Notes: generated from the letters alone by a model not told the origin. Counted from the stretch's first letter, positions 17,710-25,467 are shown. The stretch: DNA of 53,370 bases from Methylobacterium sp. J-026 (GCF_022829585.1 NZ_JAKSYC010000320.1:1-53370), one strand, 5' to 3'. A program made the numbers and translations.

Positions 17710-18003
17710 ATGACGCGCAAAACGCTGACGATGCCGCTGGCGGCGATGCTCCTCGTCGCCATTCCTGGCGCGGCCTTCGCGTTCGGCGGCGGTGGTGGCG
17801 GTGACAGCGGCAGCGGGCTCTCGCCCTACGCGGCCCTCAGCGGCAACGACCGCTCGGCCGGGGTCAACAACGGCAATTACCGCGACCCGGCCCTCGACCC
17901 TTACATCCGGGCCTACGATCCGGAAGCCGCCGCGCGCTACGTCGCCCCGCCGGCAGCCCAGCCGCGCCTGCGGATGCGGCCGTATTACGGGTATCCCTAT
18001 TGA
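17710..18003 (+). CDS. Small secreted Gly/Tyr-rich protein, predicted stress-induced
   Basis: 97 residues. The Sec signal peptide is residues 1-24 (MTRKTLTMPLAAMLLVAIPGAAFA). The mature protein is short: a GGGGGG run, an Asn/Tyr-rich middle (NDRSAGVNNGNYRDPALDPYIRAYD) and a C-terminus ending RPYYGYPY. It has no cysteine and no known domain, and is probably periplasmic or surface-exposed. It is directly preceded by an EcfG promoter, so it should be induced by general stress (desiccation, osmotic, heat). A GGAG site precedes the ATG. Confidence 0.75.
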   Translation: MTRKTLTMPLAAMLLVAIPGAAFAFGGGGGGDSGSGLSPYAALSGNDRSAGVNNGNYRDPALDPYIRAYDPEAAARYVAPPAAQPRLRMRPYYGYPY

Positions 18004-18050
18004 TCCCCTGAACCGCCGAACCCCGATCAGGGTCCAGTCACGGGCTGTCG

Positions 18051-18542
18051 TCAGGAGCGTTCGGATCCCGTCACGGTCCGGATGCGCTTGAGCGCCCAGG
18101 CGCCGCCGGAGGGCTTGCAGCCGGTGCCGCGGACGAAGCGGCTGCGCTGCGGACCGATCACGGATGCGAGGAAGTTGCGGCAGATAAGGTCCTCGGCGAC
18201 GTAGGGCAGGCCGGTCGGATTGACGGTGCCGTGCAGGCCGGTCTCGGGATTGTCCCATTTCACCGGGCGCCCGTTGCCCTGCGGATCGAGGGCGACCGTC
18301 AAGGCCGCCCGGGCCCGCCGCCAATCCTCCTCGGCGAGGTCGCTCCCGAAGCTCAGCGGCCGTTTCTCGATGCTGCCCGTGACGAGGGGCTCCTCGGCGA
18401 CGCGGGCCTGTGCCTCGCCCTCGCCGTGGAAGACGAGCAGCGGCTGGCTGCAGCCGCCCACGGCCAGCAGCATCGACAGGGCCGCTCCGGGCGCACAGAG
18501 GCGCCACCGCCCGCCTGGCTCTTTACACGCGCATCGCCGCAT
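18051..18542 (-). CDS. RT0821/Lpp0805-like surface lipoprotein
   Basis: 163 residues. A basic N-terminus and hydrophobic stretch end at LAVGGC (lipobox, Cys31), so it is predicted to be a lipoprotein. The C-terminal half follows the 17-kDa-surface-antigen pattern: EDWRRARAALTVALDPQGNGRPVKWDNPETGLHGTV, then CRNFLASV and a final GTGCKPSGGAWAL segment, with the family's two cysteines. Its role is structural or unknown. It is divergent from pdxH across a 91-bp spacer. Confidence 0.8.
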   Translation of the reverse strand: MRRCACKEPGGRWRLCAPGAALSMLLAVGGCSQPLLVFHGEGEAQARVAEEPLVTGSIEKRPLSFGSDLAEEDWRRARAALTVALDPQGNGRPVKWDNPETGLHGTVNPTGLPYVAEDLICRNFLASVIGPQRSRFVRGTGCKPSGGAWALKRIRTVTGSERS

Positions 18543-18633
18543 TACACCTGACTCACGACGGGCTTTCCGCTCGACCGAACACGCCGATGTCGGAGCCCCC
18601 TCAGGCCCTGGACGCGGCAGCAGGAGTCTTGGC

Positions 18634-19257
18634 GTGGATCAGTTAAGGACCGATGACCCGCACGGCGCGGACTTCACCCGGAGCGACGATCCCGTCGCGC
18701 TGTTCGCCGCGTGGATGAGGGAGGCTGAGGCCGCCGAGCCCGAGGATCCGAACGCCATGGCGCTTGCCACCGCCGGGTCGGACGGGCTGCCCGACGTGCG
18801 GGTGGTGCTCCTGAAGGCCTTCGATGCGCAGGGCTTCGTATTCTACACCAACACGCAATCCGCCAAGGGCCAGGAACTGGCGCAGAACCCACAGGCCGCC
18901 CTGGTGCTGCACTGGAAGAGTCTGCGGCGGCAGGTGCGCGCCCGGGGCGCGGTCGCGCCGGTGACGCCGGAGGAGGCCGACGCCTATTTCGCGAGCCGCC
19001 ACCGGGAGAGCCGGCTGGGCGCCATCGCCAGCCAGCAATCCCGCCCGCTCGCCGACCGCGCCACCCTGATGGGCGCGGTGGCGGAACTCTCCGAGCGCTA
19101 CGGCGACGGGCCGATCCCCCGGCCCGCGCACTGGACCGGCTTCCGCATCGCGCCGGTGAGCGTCGAGTTCTGGCAGAACGGCGATTTCCGCCTCCACGAC
19201 CGGGTCCGCTTCACCCGGACCGGTGACGGCTGGAGCCCCGCGCGCCTCTATCCCTGA
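18634..19257 (+). CDS. pdxH: Pyridoxamine/pyridoxine 5'-phosphate oxidase
   Basis: 207 residues. An FMN enzyme that makes pyridoxal 5'-phosphate. Motifs: DPVALFAAWMREAEAAEPEDPNAMALATAG, RVVLLKAFDAQGFVFYTNTQSAKGQEL, HWKSLRRQVRARG, SRQ-type SQQSRPLADRA and the terminal GFRIAPVSVEFWQNGDFRLHDR. I chose the GTG at 18634 because AGGAG lies 7 nt upstream; the frame is open further but reads as non-coding. It converges on rplY with a strong terminator between them. It supplies the cofactor used by GlyA and Alr in this window. Confidence 0.95.
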   Translation: MDQLRTDDPHGADFTRSDDPVALFAAWMREAEAAEPEDPNAMALATAGSDGLPDVRVVLLKAFDAQGFVFYTNTQSAKGQELAQNPQAALVLHWKSLRRQVRARGAVAPVTPEEADAYFASRHRESRLGAIASQQSRPLADRATLMGAVAELSERYGDGPIPRPAHWTGFRIAPVSVEFWQNGDFRLHDRVRFTRTGDGWSPARLYP

Positions 19258-19263
19258 AACGAA

Positions 19264-19290
19264 GAGAGCCCCGGCTGGGCCGGGGCTCTC
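19264..19290. terminator. Bidirectional terminator between pdxH and rplY
   Basis: A perfect 12-bp inverted repeat GAGAGCCCCGGC/GCCGGGGCTCTC with a 3-nt loop (19276-19278), placed between the convergent stops of pdxH and rplY. There is no T tract on either strand, so its action would rely on the strong stem. Confidence 0.75.
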
Positions 19291-19316
19291 GGTGTGCAGA
19301 CAGGGCGCGAGGCGGC

Positions 19317-20009
19317 TCAGGCCTCCTCGCCGTCCTTCTTCTCGCCCTCGGCGTCCTCGGCTTCGGCCTCGGCCTTCTCCTCGGCGGCCTCGGCCGACTG
19401 CGCCTCGGCGATGGCGGCCTCCTCGGCTTCCACCTCGGCGCCCAGCACGGTCGGCGGCACGATGTTGGCCACCGGGTCGGTCGGCTCGCCCGTGTGGGTG
19501 CCGGCCGGGATCTTGAGATCGGAGACGTGGATCACGTCGCCGATCTCGCGGCCGGTCAGGTCGACCTCGATCGCGTCCGGGATCTGGTCCGGGGCGACGT
19601 CGAGGGTCAGGGTGTGGGCGACGATGTTGAGGGTGCCGCCGAGCTTCTTGATGCCGGGGGCTTCGTCCTCGTTGATGAAGTGCACCGGCACCTCGACGGT
19701 GACGGTCTGGCCGGAGACGACGCGCAGGAAGTCGACGTGCAGCGGGACGCCGGAGACCGGGTCGAGCTGGAAGTCGCGCGGGATCGCCCGGACGGTCTTG
19801 CCGCCGGCCTTGATCTCGAACAGCGTGGTCTTGAAGCCGCCGGCATAGATCAGCGTGCGGGCGCGCACGAGGTCGATGGCGATGGATTGCGGCGGCTGGC
19901 CGCCTCCGTACACGACGGCGGGAACTTGACCCTGGCGACGAACGGCCCGGGCGGCCCCCTTGCCGACCCGGTCGCGTGCCACGGCCTCAAGCGTCTTGAC
20001 TGCGCTCAT
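19317..20009 (-). CDS. rplY: 50S ribosomal protein L25/Ctc (TL5 type)
   Basis: 230 residues, the long CTC/TL5 form. The N-terminal 5S-rRNA-binding barrel (1-95) has GKGAARAVRRQGQVPAVVYGGG and RDFQLDPVSGVPLHVDFLRV. The C-domain (95-190) has TVEVPVHFINEDEAPGIKKLGGTLN. The last 45 residues are an acidic Glu/Ala tail ending KKDGEEA. The start at 20009 has AAGGA upstream. The leader holds two hairpins, the second with a T-rich tract, which suggests attenuation. Confidence 0.95.
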   Translation of the reverse strand: MSAVKTLEAVARDRVGKGAARAVRRQGQVPAVVYGGGQPPQSIAIDLVRARTLIYAGGFKTTLFEIKAGGKTVRAIPRDFQLDPVSGVPLHVDFLRVVSGQTVTVEVPVHFINEDEAPGIKKLGGTLNIVAHTLTLDVAPDQIPDAIEVDLTGREIGDVIHVSDLKIPAGTHTGEPTDPVANIVPPTVLGAEVEAEEAAIAEAQSAEAAEEKAEAEAEDAEGEKKDGEEA

Positions 20010-20041
20010 GGCGTGATCCTTCAGATGATGACGAGATCCGG

Positions 20042-20072
20042 AAAACGAAAAAGCCGCCCGACGCGGACGGCT
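20042..20072 (-). terminator. Terminator-like hairpin in the rplY leader
   Basis: On the minus strand AGCCG-T-CCG and CGG-G-CGGCT pair around a 3-nt loop (20052-20072). They are followed directly by TTTTT-CG-TTTT (20042-20051). The structure sits about 33 nt upstream of the rplY ATG. It could end transcripts from the RHH gene (stop at 20172) or act as an attenuator of rplY. Confidence 0.7.
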
Positions 20073-20086
20073 GTGACCTTCCCGGT

Positions 20087-20118
20087 GCGCCCCTGCCTCC
20101 AAGGGTGTCGGAGGGCGC
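20087..20118 (-). promoter_or_regulatory. Upstream hairpin of the putative rplY leader
   Basis: GCGCC (20087-20091) pairs with GGCGC (20114-20118). An inner CTCC/GGAG pair (20097-20100 with 20110-20113) closes a 9-nt loop, with a 5-nt bulge between the two helices. A weak sigma-70-like pair (TTGCAA, 17 nt, TATGCG on the minus strand) lies just upstream, so both hairpins would be in a leader of roughly 110 nt. Confidence 0.4.
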
Positions 20119-20171
20119 GCCGTGCGCATACACGGATGGGGGTGGATTTGCAACGTTTGGGTGGGGCTGCA

Positions 20172-20615
20172 CTACGCGGCTGCGAGGCCCCGCCGGAAGA
20201 TGATGCGGATCGCCTCGTCCCGTGTCGGTTGCTCCGGCCTGGACAAGCGCCACGCATCGATCGCGCTCAGCACATCCCCGGGAATTGCGGTCGCGCCGGT
20301 CGGCGGGGTCGCATCTCTCGCCGGGGCAGCCGCGGTCACGCCGAGCTTTTGAAGGGAAAAGAACGATTCGCTCTCCGGCGTCAGGATCAGGGTGGCGGCG
20401 ACGCTCTCCCTGGCAGCCAATCGATCGACCACGTCGTGCGCCTCGCGCAAATCCAGGCCGAAGGTCACCAGCGCCCGCACAAGGCTGACCGGATGCTCGA
20501 TCGCGCCTGGCGCCCACAGAACGAGATCAATGGGGATACCGGAAGGGCGGCGGTCGCCGGCCTCGTTTCGGTCCTGCCCCCGTCGTTCGAGCGCCTCCTT
20601 CAATGACGATCGCAT
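20172..20615 (-). CDS. Hypothetical protein with C-terminal ribbon-helix-helix domain
   Basis: 147 residues. The C-terminal 40 residues (IPGDVLSAIDAWRLSRPEQPTRDEAIRIIFRRGL) match the RHH pattern of a beta-strand followed by two helices, as in CopG/Arc-type DNA-binding proteins. Residues 40-75 (HPVSLVRALVTFGLDLREAHDVVDRLAARESVAATL) resemble the KxxxGLxLxEA helical pattern of the L7/L12 C-domain; this is only suggestive. An AGGAG site precedes the ATG. It is divergent from parD across 80 bp that contain a perfect inverted repeat. Its function is unknown; a transcription regulator is likely. Confidence 0.65.
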   Translation of the reverse strand: MRSSLKEALERRGQDRNEAGDRRPSGIPIDLVLWAPGAIEHPVSLVRALVTFGLDLREAHDVVDRLAARESVAATLILTPESESFFSLQKLGVTAAAPARDATPPTGATAIPGDVLSAIDAWRLSRPEQPTRDEAIRIIFRRGLAAA

Positions 20616-20644
20616 CGACTTAGGCTCCTGATCAGCCCGTCAAA

Positions 20645-20661
20645 GTATGATAAAGTCATAC
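20645..20661. promoter_or_regulatory. Operator-like palindrome between the RHH gene and parD
   Basis: GTATGA-TAAAG-TCATAC, a perfect 6-bp inverted repeat with a 5-nt centre. It lies 30 bp from the RHH gene start and 35 bp from the parD start. RHH proteins bind short palindromes of this kind, and ParD-type antitoxins autoregulate, so either or both neighbours could bind here. Confidence 0.5.
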
Positions 20662-20695
20662 GCGTGTTCAGCAAGGGCCATAGGAAGCTTGATTG

Positions 20696-20971
20696 ATGCG
20701 CGCAAGCAAGCCCGTGACGGTAACCCTCGGCGAATTGCAGGAGGGGGTCGACGCCCGCGTGAGATCGGGCCGTTATGCCAGCGTCAGTGAGGTGCTGCGG
20801 GCCGGTCTGCGAGCGCTCGACCGCGAGGAGGCGGCGTTGGATATCGTCCTTCGACAGAAGCTGCAGGAGGCGCTGGACGATCCTCGGCCGGCTATTCCCG
20901 CCGATGAGGTGTTCGCCGAGCTGCGCGCCCACCACGCCGGGCGGATGAAAGCTGCCAAGCGTGGCGCGTAG
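20696..20971 (+). CDS. parD: Type II antitoxin, ParD family
   Basis: 91 residues. The N-terminal RHH domain (KPVTVTLGELQEGVDARVRSGRYASVSEVLRAGLRALDREE) is typical ParD. The C-terminal region (LRQKLQEALDDPRPAIPADEVFAELRAHHAGRMKAAKRGA) is the toxin-wrapping tail. The ATG at 20696 follows AGGAAG; a TTG one codon earlier is also possible. It overlaps the parE start by 11 bp, the normal parDE coupling. Because parE is truncated, this antitoxin is probably an orphan. Confidence 0.88.
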   Translation: MRASKPVTVTLGELQEGVDARVRSGRYASVSEVLRAGLRALDREEAALDIVLRQKLQEALDDPRPAIPADEVFAELRAHHAGRMKAAKRGA

Positions 20972-21117
20972 CGTCCATTTTCATCCGCTGGCGCGTACGG
21001 ATCTCTTGGACATCTACGCCTACATCGAGAGCAGGTCTGGCCCAGAGCGCGCTGGAGATTTTATCGACCGGGTCGAACGGCTCTGCAGGAACTTGGCCGT
21101 ATCCAAGCCCAAGACCT
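20961..21117 (+). pseudogene. parE: Truncated ParE toxin
   Basis: A GTG start at 20961 opens a good ParE N-terminus: VHFHPLARTDLLDIYAYIESRSGPERAGDFIDRVERLCRNLA, about 46 residues. The frame then runs into sequence that is the reverse complement of the ABC permease 3' end (its stop is at 21118-21120) and reads AVSKPKTSTAAAPPAPAG. The second half of ParE, with the GxRxxxxxY-type beta-strands and C-terminal catalytic face, is missing. The toxin is therefore very likely inactive, and the break marks a rearrangement point. Confidence 0.85.
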
Positions 21118-22011
21118 CTACGGCCGCGGCCCCGCCAGCGCCCGCCGGGCCCGGCGCCGTTGCAGCCATACGGTCAGGCCGAGCGCCGTGCCGATCACCA
21201 GGGCGGAGAACGCCGTCGTAATGGTGCCGAGCGCGTAGATCTCCGGCGTGGTCACCGTGGTGGTCAGGCCCTGCAGCTCCAGGGGCAGGGTGTTGCGGCC
21301 GCCGATCGCCTGGCTGGTGCGGGCGAGTTCGTCGAAGGACAGGGTGAAGCCGAACAGGGCGACGCCGACCAGGGCGGGAGCCAGGATCGGCACCACCACG
21401 TGCCGGAGCGTCTGCGCCCCGGTGGCGCCGAGGTCGCGGGCGGCCTCCTCGTAGGCCGGGCTGAACCGGTTGAACACCGCGAACATGATCAGCAGCCCGA
21501 ACGGCAGCGTCCAGGTGAGATGCGCCCCCAGCGCCGACGTGAAGAGGCCCATGACGGTGCCGTGGTCCTGCAGGACACCCCAGCCGGTGGCCTCCGCCAG
21601 CGCCTTGACGGCGTCGTCGAGGAGCCGGAATTCCAGCCCGATCCCGAGCGAGACCACGATCGAGGGCACGATCAGGCTCGACACCGCCAGGGCGAAGACC
21701 AAGCCGGCGCCGGCAAACCCCTTGCGGAAGGCGAGGCCGGCATAGAACGCGAGGGCGACGGTGAGCGCCATCACCACCAGCCCGAGCAGCAGCGAGCGCC
21801 GGAGCGCCGCCCAGATGTCGACGACGCCGACTCCCGCCCACAGCTTGGCGAACCAGTGCGTCGAGACCCCGTTCATCGGGAAGGTCAGGCCGCCGGACGG
21901 GCCCTGGAAGCTGAGCGCCAGGATCGTCAGCGTCGGCCCGTACAGGAACAGGACGTAGAGGGAGAAAATCCCGGCGAGCCCGTAGAAGGCGAAGCCGCGG
22001 GGGCGGTCCAT
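21118..22011 (-). CDS. ABC transporter permease, PotC type
   Basis: 297 residues with six predicted membrane helices. The cytoplasmic EAA loop is YEEAARDLGATGAQTLRHVVVPIL (about 200), the contact site for the ATPase. It belongs to the polyamine/iron/opine permease family. Its start lies 1 bp after the stop of the partner permease, so they are translationally coupled. It is the last gene of the hydantoinase-ABC operon, and its 3' end abuts the broken parE. Confidence 0.9.
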   Translation of the reverse strand: MDRPRGFAFYGLAGIFSLYVLFLYGPTLTILALSFQGPSGGLTFPMNGVSTHWFAKLWAGVGVVDIWAALRRSLLLGLVVMALTVALAFYAGLAFRKGFAGAGLVFALAVSSLIVPSIVVSLGIGLEFRLLDDAVKALAEATGWGVLQDHGTVMGLFTSALGAHLTWTLPFGLLIMFAVFNRFSPAYEEAARDLGATGAQTLRHVVVPILAPALVGVALFGFTLSFDELARTSQAIGGRNTLPLELQGLTTTVTTPEIYALGTITTAFSALVIGTALGLTVWLQRRRARRALAGPRP

Positions 22012-22012
22012 C

Positions 22013-22945
22013 CTACAGCTCCCTGCGCAGGTCGATCATCCGGGTGAGCCCCAGGATCATCAGCAGCACGGCGGCGAGCAGCACCACCGCGTTGGCGGCG
22101 GCGGCCGGGAATTGCAGGTAGGCCATCTGCACCTGGATCACCTTGCCGACGCTGGCGATCTGCTGGCCGCCCATCACGCCGACCGTGACGAAGTCGCCCA
22201 TCACCAGGGTGACCACGAAGATCGACCCGATGGCGAGGCCGGGCTTGGCCAGCGGCAGCACCACGTTCCAGAGGGTCTGGAACCCCGAGGCGCCGCAATC
22301 GCGCGCCGCCTCGATCAGCGACCGGTCGATCCGGGCGAGGCTGTTGAAGATCGGCACGATCATGAACACCGTGTCGAGGTGCACGAAGGCCAGCACCACC
22401 GAGAAGTCGGAATAGAGCAGGCCCTCGATCGGCGCCTTGATCAATCCGAGGCTGCGGAGCGTGTCGTTGACCAGGCCGTTGCGGCCGAGCAGTGGGATCC
22501 ACGAGATCATGCGGATCACGTTCGAGGTCCAGAACGGGATCGTGCAGAGCAGGAACAGGCCCATCCGCACCGTGTCCGAGCGGACATGGAAGGCCAGGAA
22601 ATAGGCGATGGAAAAGCCGAGCGGCAGGGTGATCGCCAGGGTGAGGGCGACGAATTTCAGGGTCGAGAGATAGGTGCGCAGTGTCGTGCAGAGGTCGGCC
22701 GACAGGCAGCCGTCGAACAGGTCGGCGTAGTTCTGCAGAGTCAGCGCCGGGGTGATCGCGTACTCGTTGTACTCCCAGAACGACACGATGCCGGTGAGCA
22801 GCAGCGGGACCACCAGGAAGACCAGGAACACCAGGGCCAACGGCGCGGCTTGGAGATAGGCGAGGCTCGGCCGACGGTGCCGGGGGGCGGCCGCGACCGG
22901 CGCGGCAACGGTTTCGCTCGTGTGGGGGAGGGCGAGGTCGTTCAC
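22013..22945 (-). CDS. ABC transporter permease, PotB type
   Basis: 310 residues from a GTG start at 22945 (encoded N-terminus VNDLALPHTSETV). A 30-residue cytosolic leader precedes six membrane helices. A periplasmic loop after TM1 contains a cysteine pair (DGCLSADLCTTL). The EAA loop is LIEAARDCGASGFQTLWNVVLPLAKPG. It pairs with the following PotC-type subunit. It is separated from the binding-protein gene by the 164-bp paired repeat at 23 kb. Confidence 0.88.
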   Translation of the reverse strand: MNDLALPHTSETVAAPVAAAPRHRRPSLAYLQAAPLALVFLVFLVVPLLLTGIVSFWEYNEYAITPALTLQNYADLFDGCLSADLCTTLRTYLSTLKFVALTLAITLPLGFSIAYFLAFHVRSDTVRMGLFLLCTIPFWTSNVIRMISWIPLLGRNGLVNDTLRSLGLIKAPIEGLLYSDFSVVLAFVHLDTVFMIVPIFNSLARIDRSLIEAARDCGASGFQTLWNVVLPLAKPGLAIGSIFVVTLVMGDFVTVGVMGGQQIASVGKVIQVQMAYLQFPAAAANAVVLLAAVLLMILGLTRMIDLRREL

Positions 22946-22973
22946 CGGATCGCCCTCAACGGCGCAACGGCAT

Positions 22974-23137
22974 CCCTCCCCCCTCTGCGGGGGAGGGTGG
23001 CCCGCGAAGCGGGTCGGGAGAGGGGAGCGCCGCTTCCGGAAAGAGTGCGACAGGAGTGGAATCCTGAACCGTCGCGCTGCCCCTCTCCCGACCCCTGCCG
23101 ACGCAGGGGCCACCTTCCCCCGCAGAGGGGGGAGGGA
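22974..23137. repeat. Paired long inverted repeat (copy A)
   Basis: Arm 1 is 22974-23029 and arm 2 (reverse complement, imperfect) is 23079-23137, separated by a spacer of about 49 bp. Shared core: CCCTCTGCGGGGGAGGGTGG, with GGGTCGGGAGAGGGG at the inner end. It lies inside the ABC operon between the binding-protein and permease genes, so its RNA would fold into a large hairpin and could set relative expression or stability. Copies B and C are at 25.5 and 35.8 kb. Confidence 0.85.
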
Positions 23138-23192
23138 GCCGGGTCTCGAGCTTGCCCGAGATCCGGTGCGGGACCGTGTGCGCGTATCTCGC

Positions 23193-24455
23193 TCACGCGG
23201 CGATGAACTCGTTCCACTTGCGCACCATGTAAGTGTTCTCGTCCATCACGGCGTTCCAGCAGGCGACCGCGCCCATGCGCTGGTCGAAGGAGCCGCCGTC
23301 GCGGGTGGCGCCGGCCTTCTCGATCAGGGTGCCGTCGGGGCCCAGGATGTCCTTCTCGGCGGGCTTGCCCTCCATCCAGAACGCCCACTCGTAGGGCTGC
23401 ATGTTCGCCTGCGCGGTCTCCAGCACGGCGGAATAGTAGCCCTGGCGGTTGAGGTAGGCCCCGGCCCAGCCGGACAGGAACCAGTTGATGAAGTCGTAGG
23501 CCGCGTCGAGCTTCTTCCCGCTCAGGGTCTTGGGGATGCCGAAGCCCTGGGCCCAGGCGCGGTAGCCTTCCTTAAGCGGCTGGTAGATGCAGGCCACGCC
23601 CTGCGCCCGCACCTTGGTGACGGCGGGGGACCACATCGACTGGATCACCGTCTCGCCGGAGGCCATCAGGTTCACGGATTCGTTGAAGTCCTGCCAGAAG
23701 GCCCGGAACTGGCCGGCGCGCTTGGCCTCGATCAGCACCTTGATGGTGCGGTCGATCTCGGGCTTGGTCATGTTGCCCTTGTCGCCGTAGGTGTAGTCGC
23801 CGGTGGCCTCCACCACCATGGCGGCGTCCATGATGCCGATCGACGGGATGTTCAGGATCGACGCCTTGCCCTTGAATTCGGGGTTGAGGAGATCCTTCCA
23901 GCTCTCCACCGGCCGCTTGATCAGGTCGGGCCGGATGCCCAGCGTGTCGGCGTTGTAGGTGGTCGGGATCAGGGTCAGCCACTCGGTCGGCGCGGACGCG
24001 AAGGTCTTGCCGGTCTGGCCTTCGAGGTAGAACACCTTCTTGGGCGCCGTACCCTGGTCGCCGATCGTCTTGCCGGCGACCTTGCCCTTGGTGAACACCG
24101 AGGAGATCTTGTCGGCGAGCTTGATCCGCTTGGCGTCCATGCCCTGAAGGTTGCCCGACGGGATGATCTTCTTGAGGCTGAAATACTCTGTGTCGACGAG
24201 ATCGAAGGCGTTAGGCTGGGTGACGACACGCTTGGTCACCTCGTCGGTCACCACCGGTATGTAGTCGAGGGTGATCCCCAGATCCTCCTTCACCTTCCGG
24301 GCGATGTCGGCCGATTGGCTCACTGCGGTACCAAGGTAGCGCAGCGTCACCGGCTCGGCCGCGTGCACCGCTGGGAAGCCGGTGACGGGCGTGGTCGCCA
24401 GAACCGCGGCGCCCTTGAGCAGTGTGCGCCGGCTCGGCTTCGGGAACAGGTCCAT
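23193..24455 (-). CDS. ABC transporter substrate-binding protein, PotD type
   Basis: 420 residues. A twin-arginine signal (SRRTLLKGAAVLATTPVTGFPAVHA) indicates Tat export of a folded periplasmic protein. The mature part is a two-lobe solute-binding protein of the PotD/spermidine-putrescine class: VTLRYLGTAVSQSADIARKVKEDLG, SWKDLLNPEFKGKASILNIPSIGIMDAA, YDFINWFLSGWAGAYLNRQGYYSAV. Polyamine-type binding proteins cover many substrates; together with the hydantoinase gene, a cyclic ureide or related amide is likely. It follows the ATPase gene by 16 bp. Confidence 0.88.
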   Translation of the reverse strand: MDLFPKPSRRTLLKGAAVLATTPVTGFPAVHAAEPVTLRYLGTAVSQSADIARKVKEDLGITLDYIPVVTDEVTKRVVTQPNAFDLVDTEYFSLKKIIPSGNLQGMDAKRIKLADKISSVFTKGKVAGKTIGDQGTAPKKVFYLEGQTGKTFASAPTEWLTLIPTTYNADTLGIRPDLIKRPVESWKDLLNPEFKGKASILNIPSIGIMDAAMVVEATGDYTYGDKGNMTKPEIDRTIKVLIEAKRAGQFRAFWQDFNESVNLMASGETVIQSMWSPAVTKVRAQGVACIYQPLKEGYRAWAQGFGIPKTLSGKKLDAAYDFINWFLSGWAGAYLNRQGYYSAVLETAQANMQPYEWAFWMEGKPAEKDILGPDGTLIEKAGATRDGGSFDQRMGAVACWNAVMDENTYMVRKWNEFIAA

Positions 24456-24471
24456 GGTCGTCTCCGTCTCC

Positions 24472-25467
24472 TTACGCGTCGAGGCGGTGGGTGGCCGCGA
24501 CGTCCCAGCCGACCGGAACCGTGTCGCCCGGCCTGAGCGGGCGGGCGGCGAAGGCGGCGTCGCTGAGGATCGCGGTTAGCGCGGCCGGGCTCTCGGGCGC
24601 GCGCTCCAGCCCGTCGGCGTCGAGGCCGACATGGACGCTGGTGCCCTGGTACTCGACCGCCACCACCCGCGCCGGCCGCGCCTCCGGGCCGGCCTCTGCA
24701 CCCAGCCGCATCCGGTCGGCCCGCACGGCGATCATCCCGTCGGGCAGGCGGATGACGTTGTGGCCGCCGATGAACCGGGCCACGAAGGCGGTGGCCGGCC
24801 GCTCGAACACCGTGCGCGGTTCGGCGGCCTGCTCGATCCGGCCGGCATTCATCACCACCACGAGGTCCGCGAGCGCCATCGCCTCCTCCTGGCTGTGGGT
24901 GACGTGGATGAAGGTCAGCCCCAGCTCGGTCTGGATCCGCTTCAGCTCGACCCGCATCCGCACCCGCAGGAACGGGTCCAGCGCCGAGAGTGGTTCGTCG
25001 AGCAGCAGCACCTTCGGACCGGTGACCAGCGCCCGGGCCAGAGCCACGCGCTGCTGCTGGCCGCCGGAGAGCTGGGCCGGCAGGCGCCCGGCGAGGTGGC
25101 TCATCTGGACGAGGTCGAGCATCGCCATCGCCTTGGCCCGGCGCTCGGCCTTGCCGATTCCACGCATCTTGAGGCTGAAGGCGACGTTGTCGCGCGCATC
25201 GAGATGCGGGAACAGGGCGTAGCTCTGGAACATCATGGCGGTGCCGCGCGCGGCCGGTGCGGCGTCGCCCACCGCCTTCGGGCCGATCACCACGTCGCCC
25301 GCGCTGGCGCGCTCGTGGCCGCCGATCATCCGCAGGGTCGTGGTCTTGCCGCAGCCGGAAGGCCCGAGCAGGCAGCAATAGGACCCCGACGGCACCTTCA
25401 GGTCGATGCCATCGACCGCGATGGCCGCGCCGTAGCGCTTGGTCAGGCCGATCAGCTCGACATTCAT
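24472..25467 (-). CDS. ABC transporter ATP-binding protein, PotA type
   Basis: 331 residues. Walker A is GPSGCGKTT, the Q-loop is FQSYALFPHLDARDNVAFSL, the signature is LSGGQQQRVALARAL, Walker B is VLLLDEPLSALD, and the H-loop is VTHSQEEA. A C-terminal TOBE domain covers about 250-331. I chose the ATG at 25467, with GGAG 7 nt upstream. It powers the two permeases downstream. The copy B repeat lies between this gene and the hydantoinase gene. Confidence 0.93.
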   Translation of the reverse strand: MNVELIGLTKRYGAAIAVDGIDLKVPSGSYCCLLGPSGCGKTTTLRMIGGHERASAGDVVIGPKAVGDAAPAARGTAMMFQSYALFPHLDARDNVAFSLKMRGIGKAERRAKAMAMLDLVQMSHLAGRLPAQLSGGQQQRVALARALVTGPKVLLLDEPLSALDPFLRVRMRVELKRIQTELGLTFIHVTHSQEEAMALADLVVVMNAGRIEQAAEPRTVFERPATAFVARFIGGHNVIRLPDGMIAVRADRMRLGAEAGPEARPARVVAVEYQGTSVHVGLDADGLERAPESPAALTAILSDAAFAARPLRPGDTVPVGWDVAATHRLDA

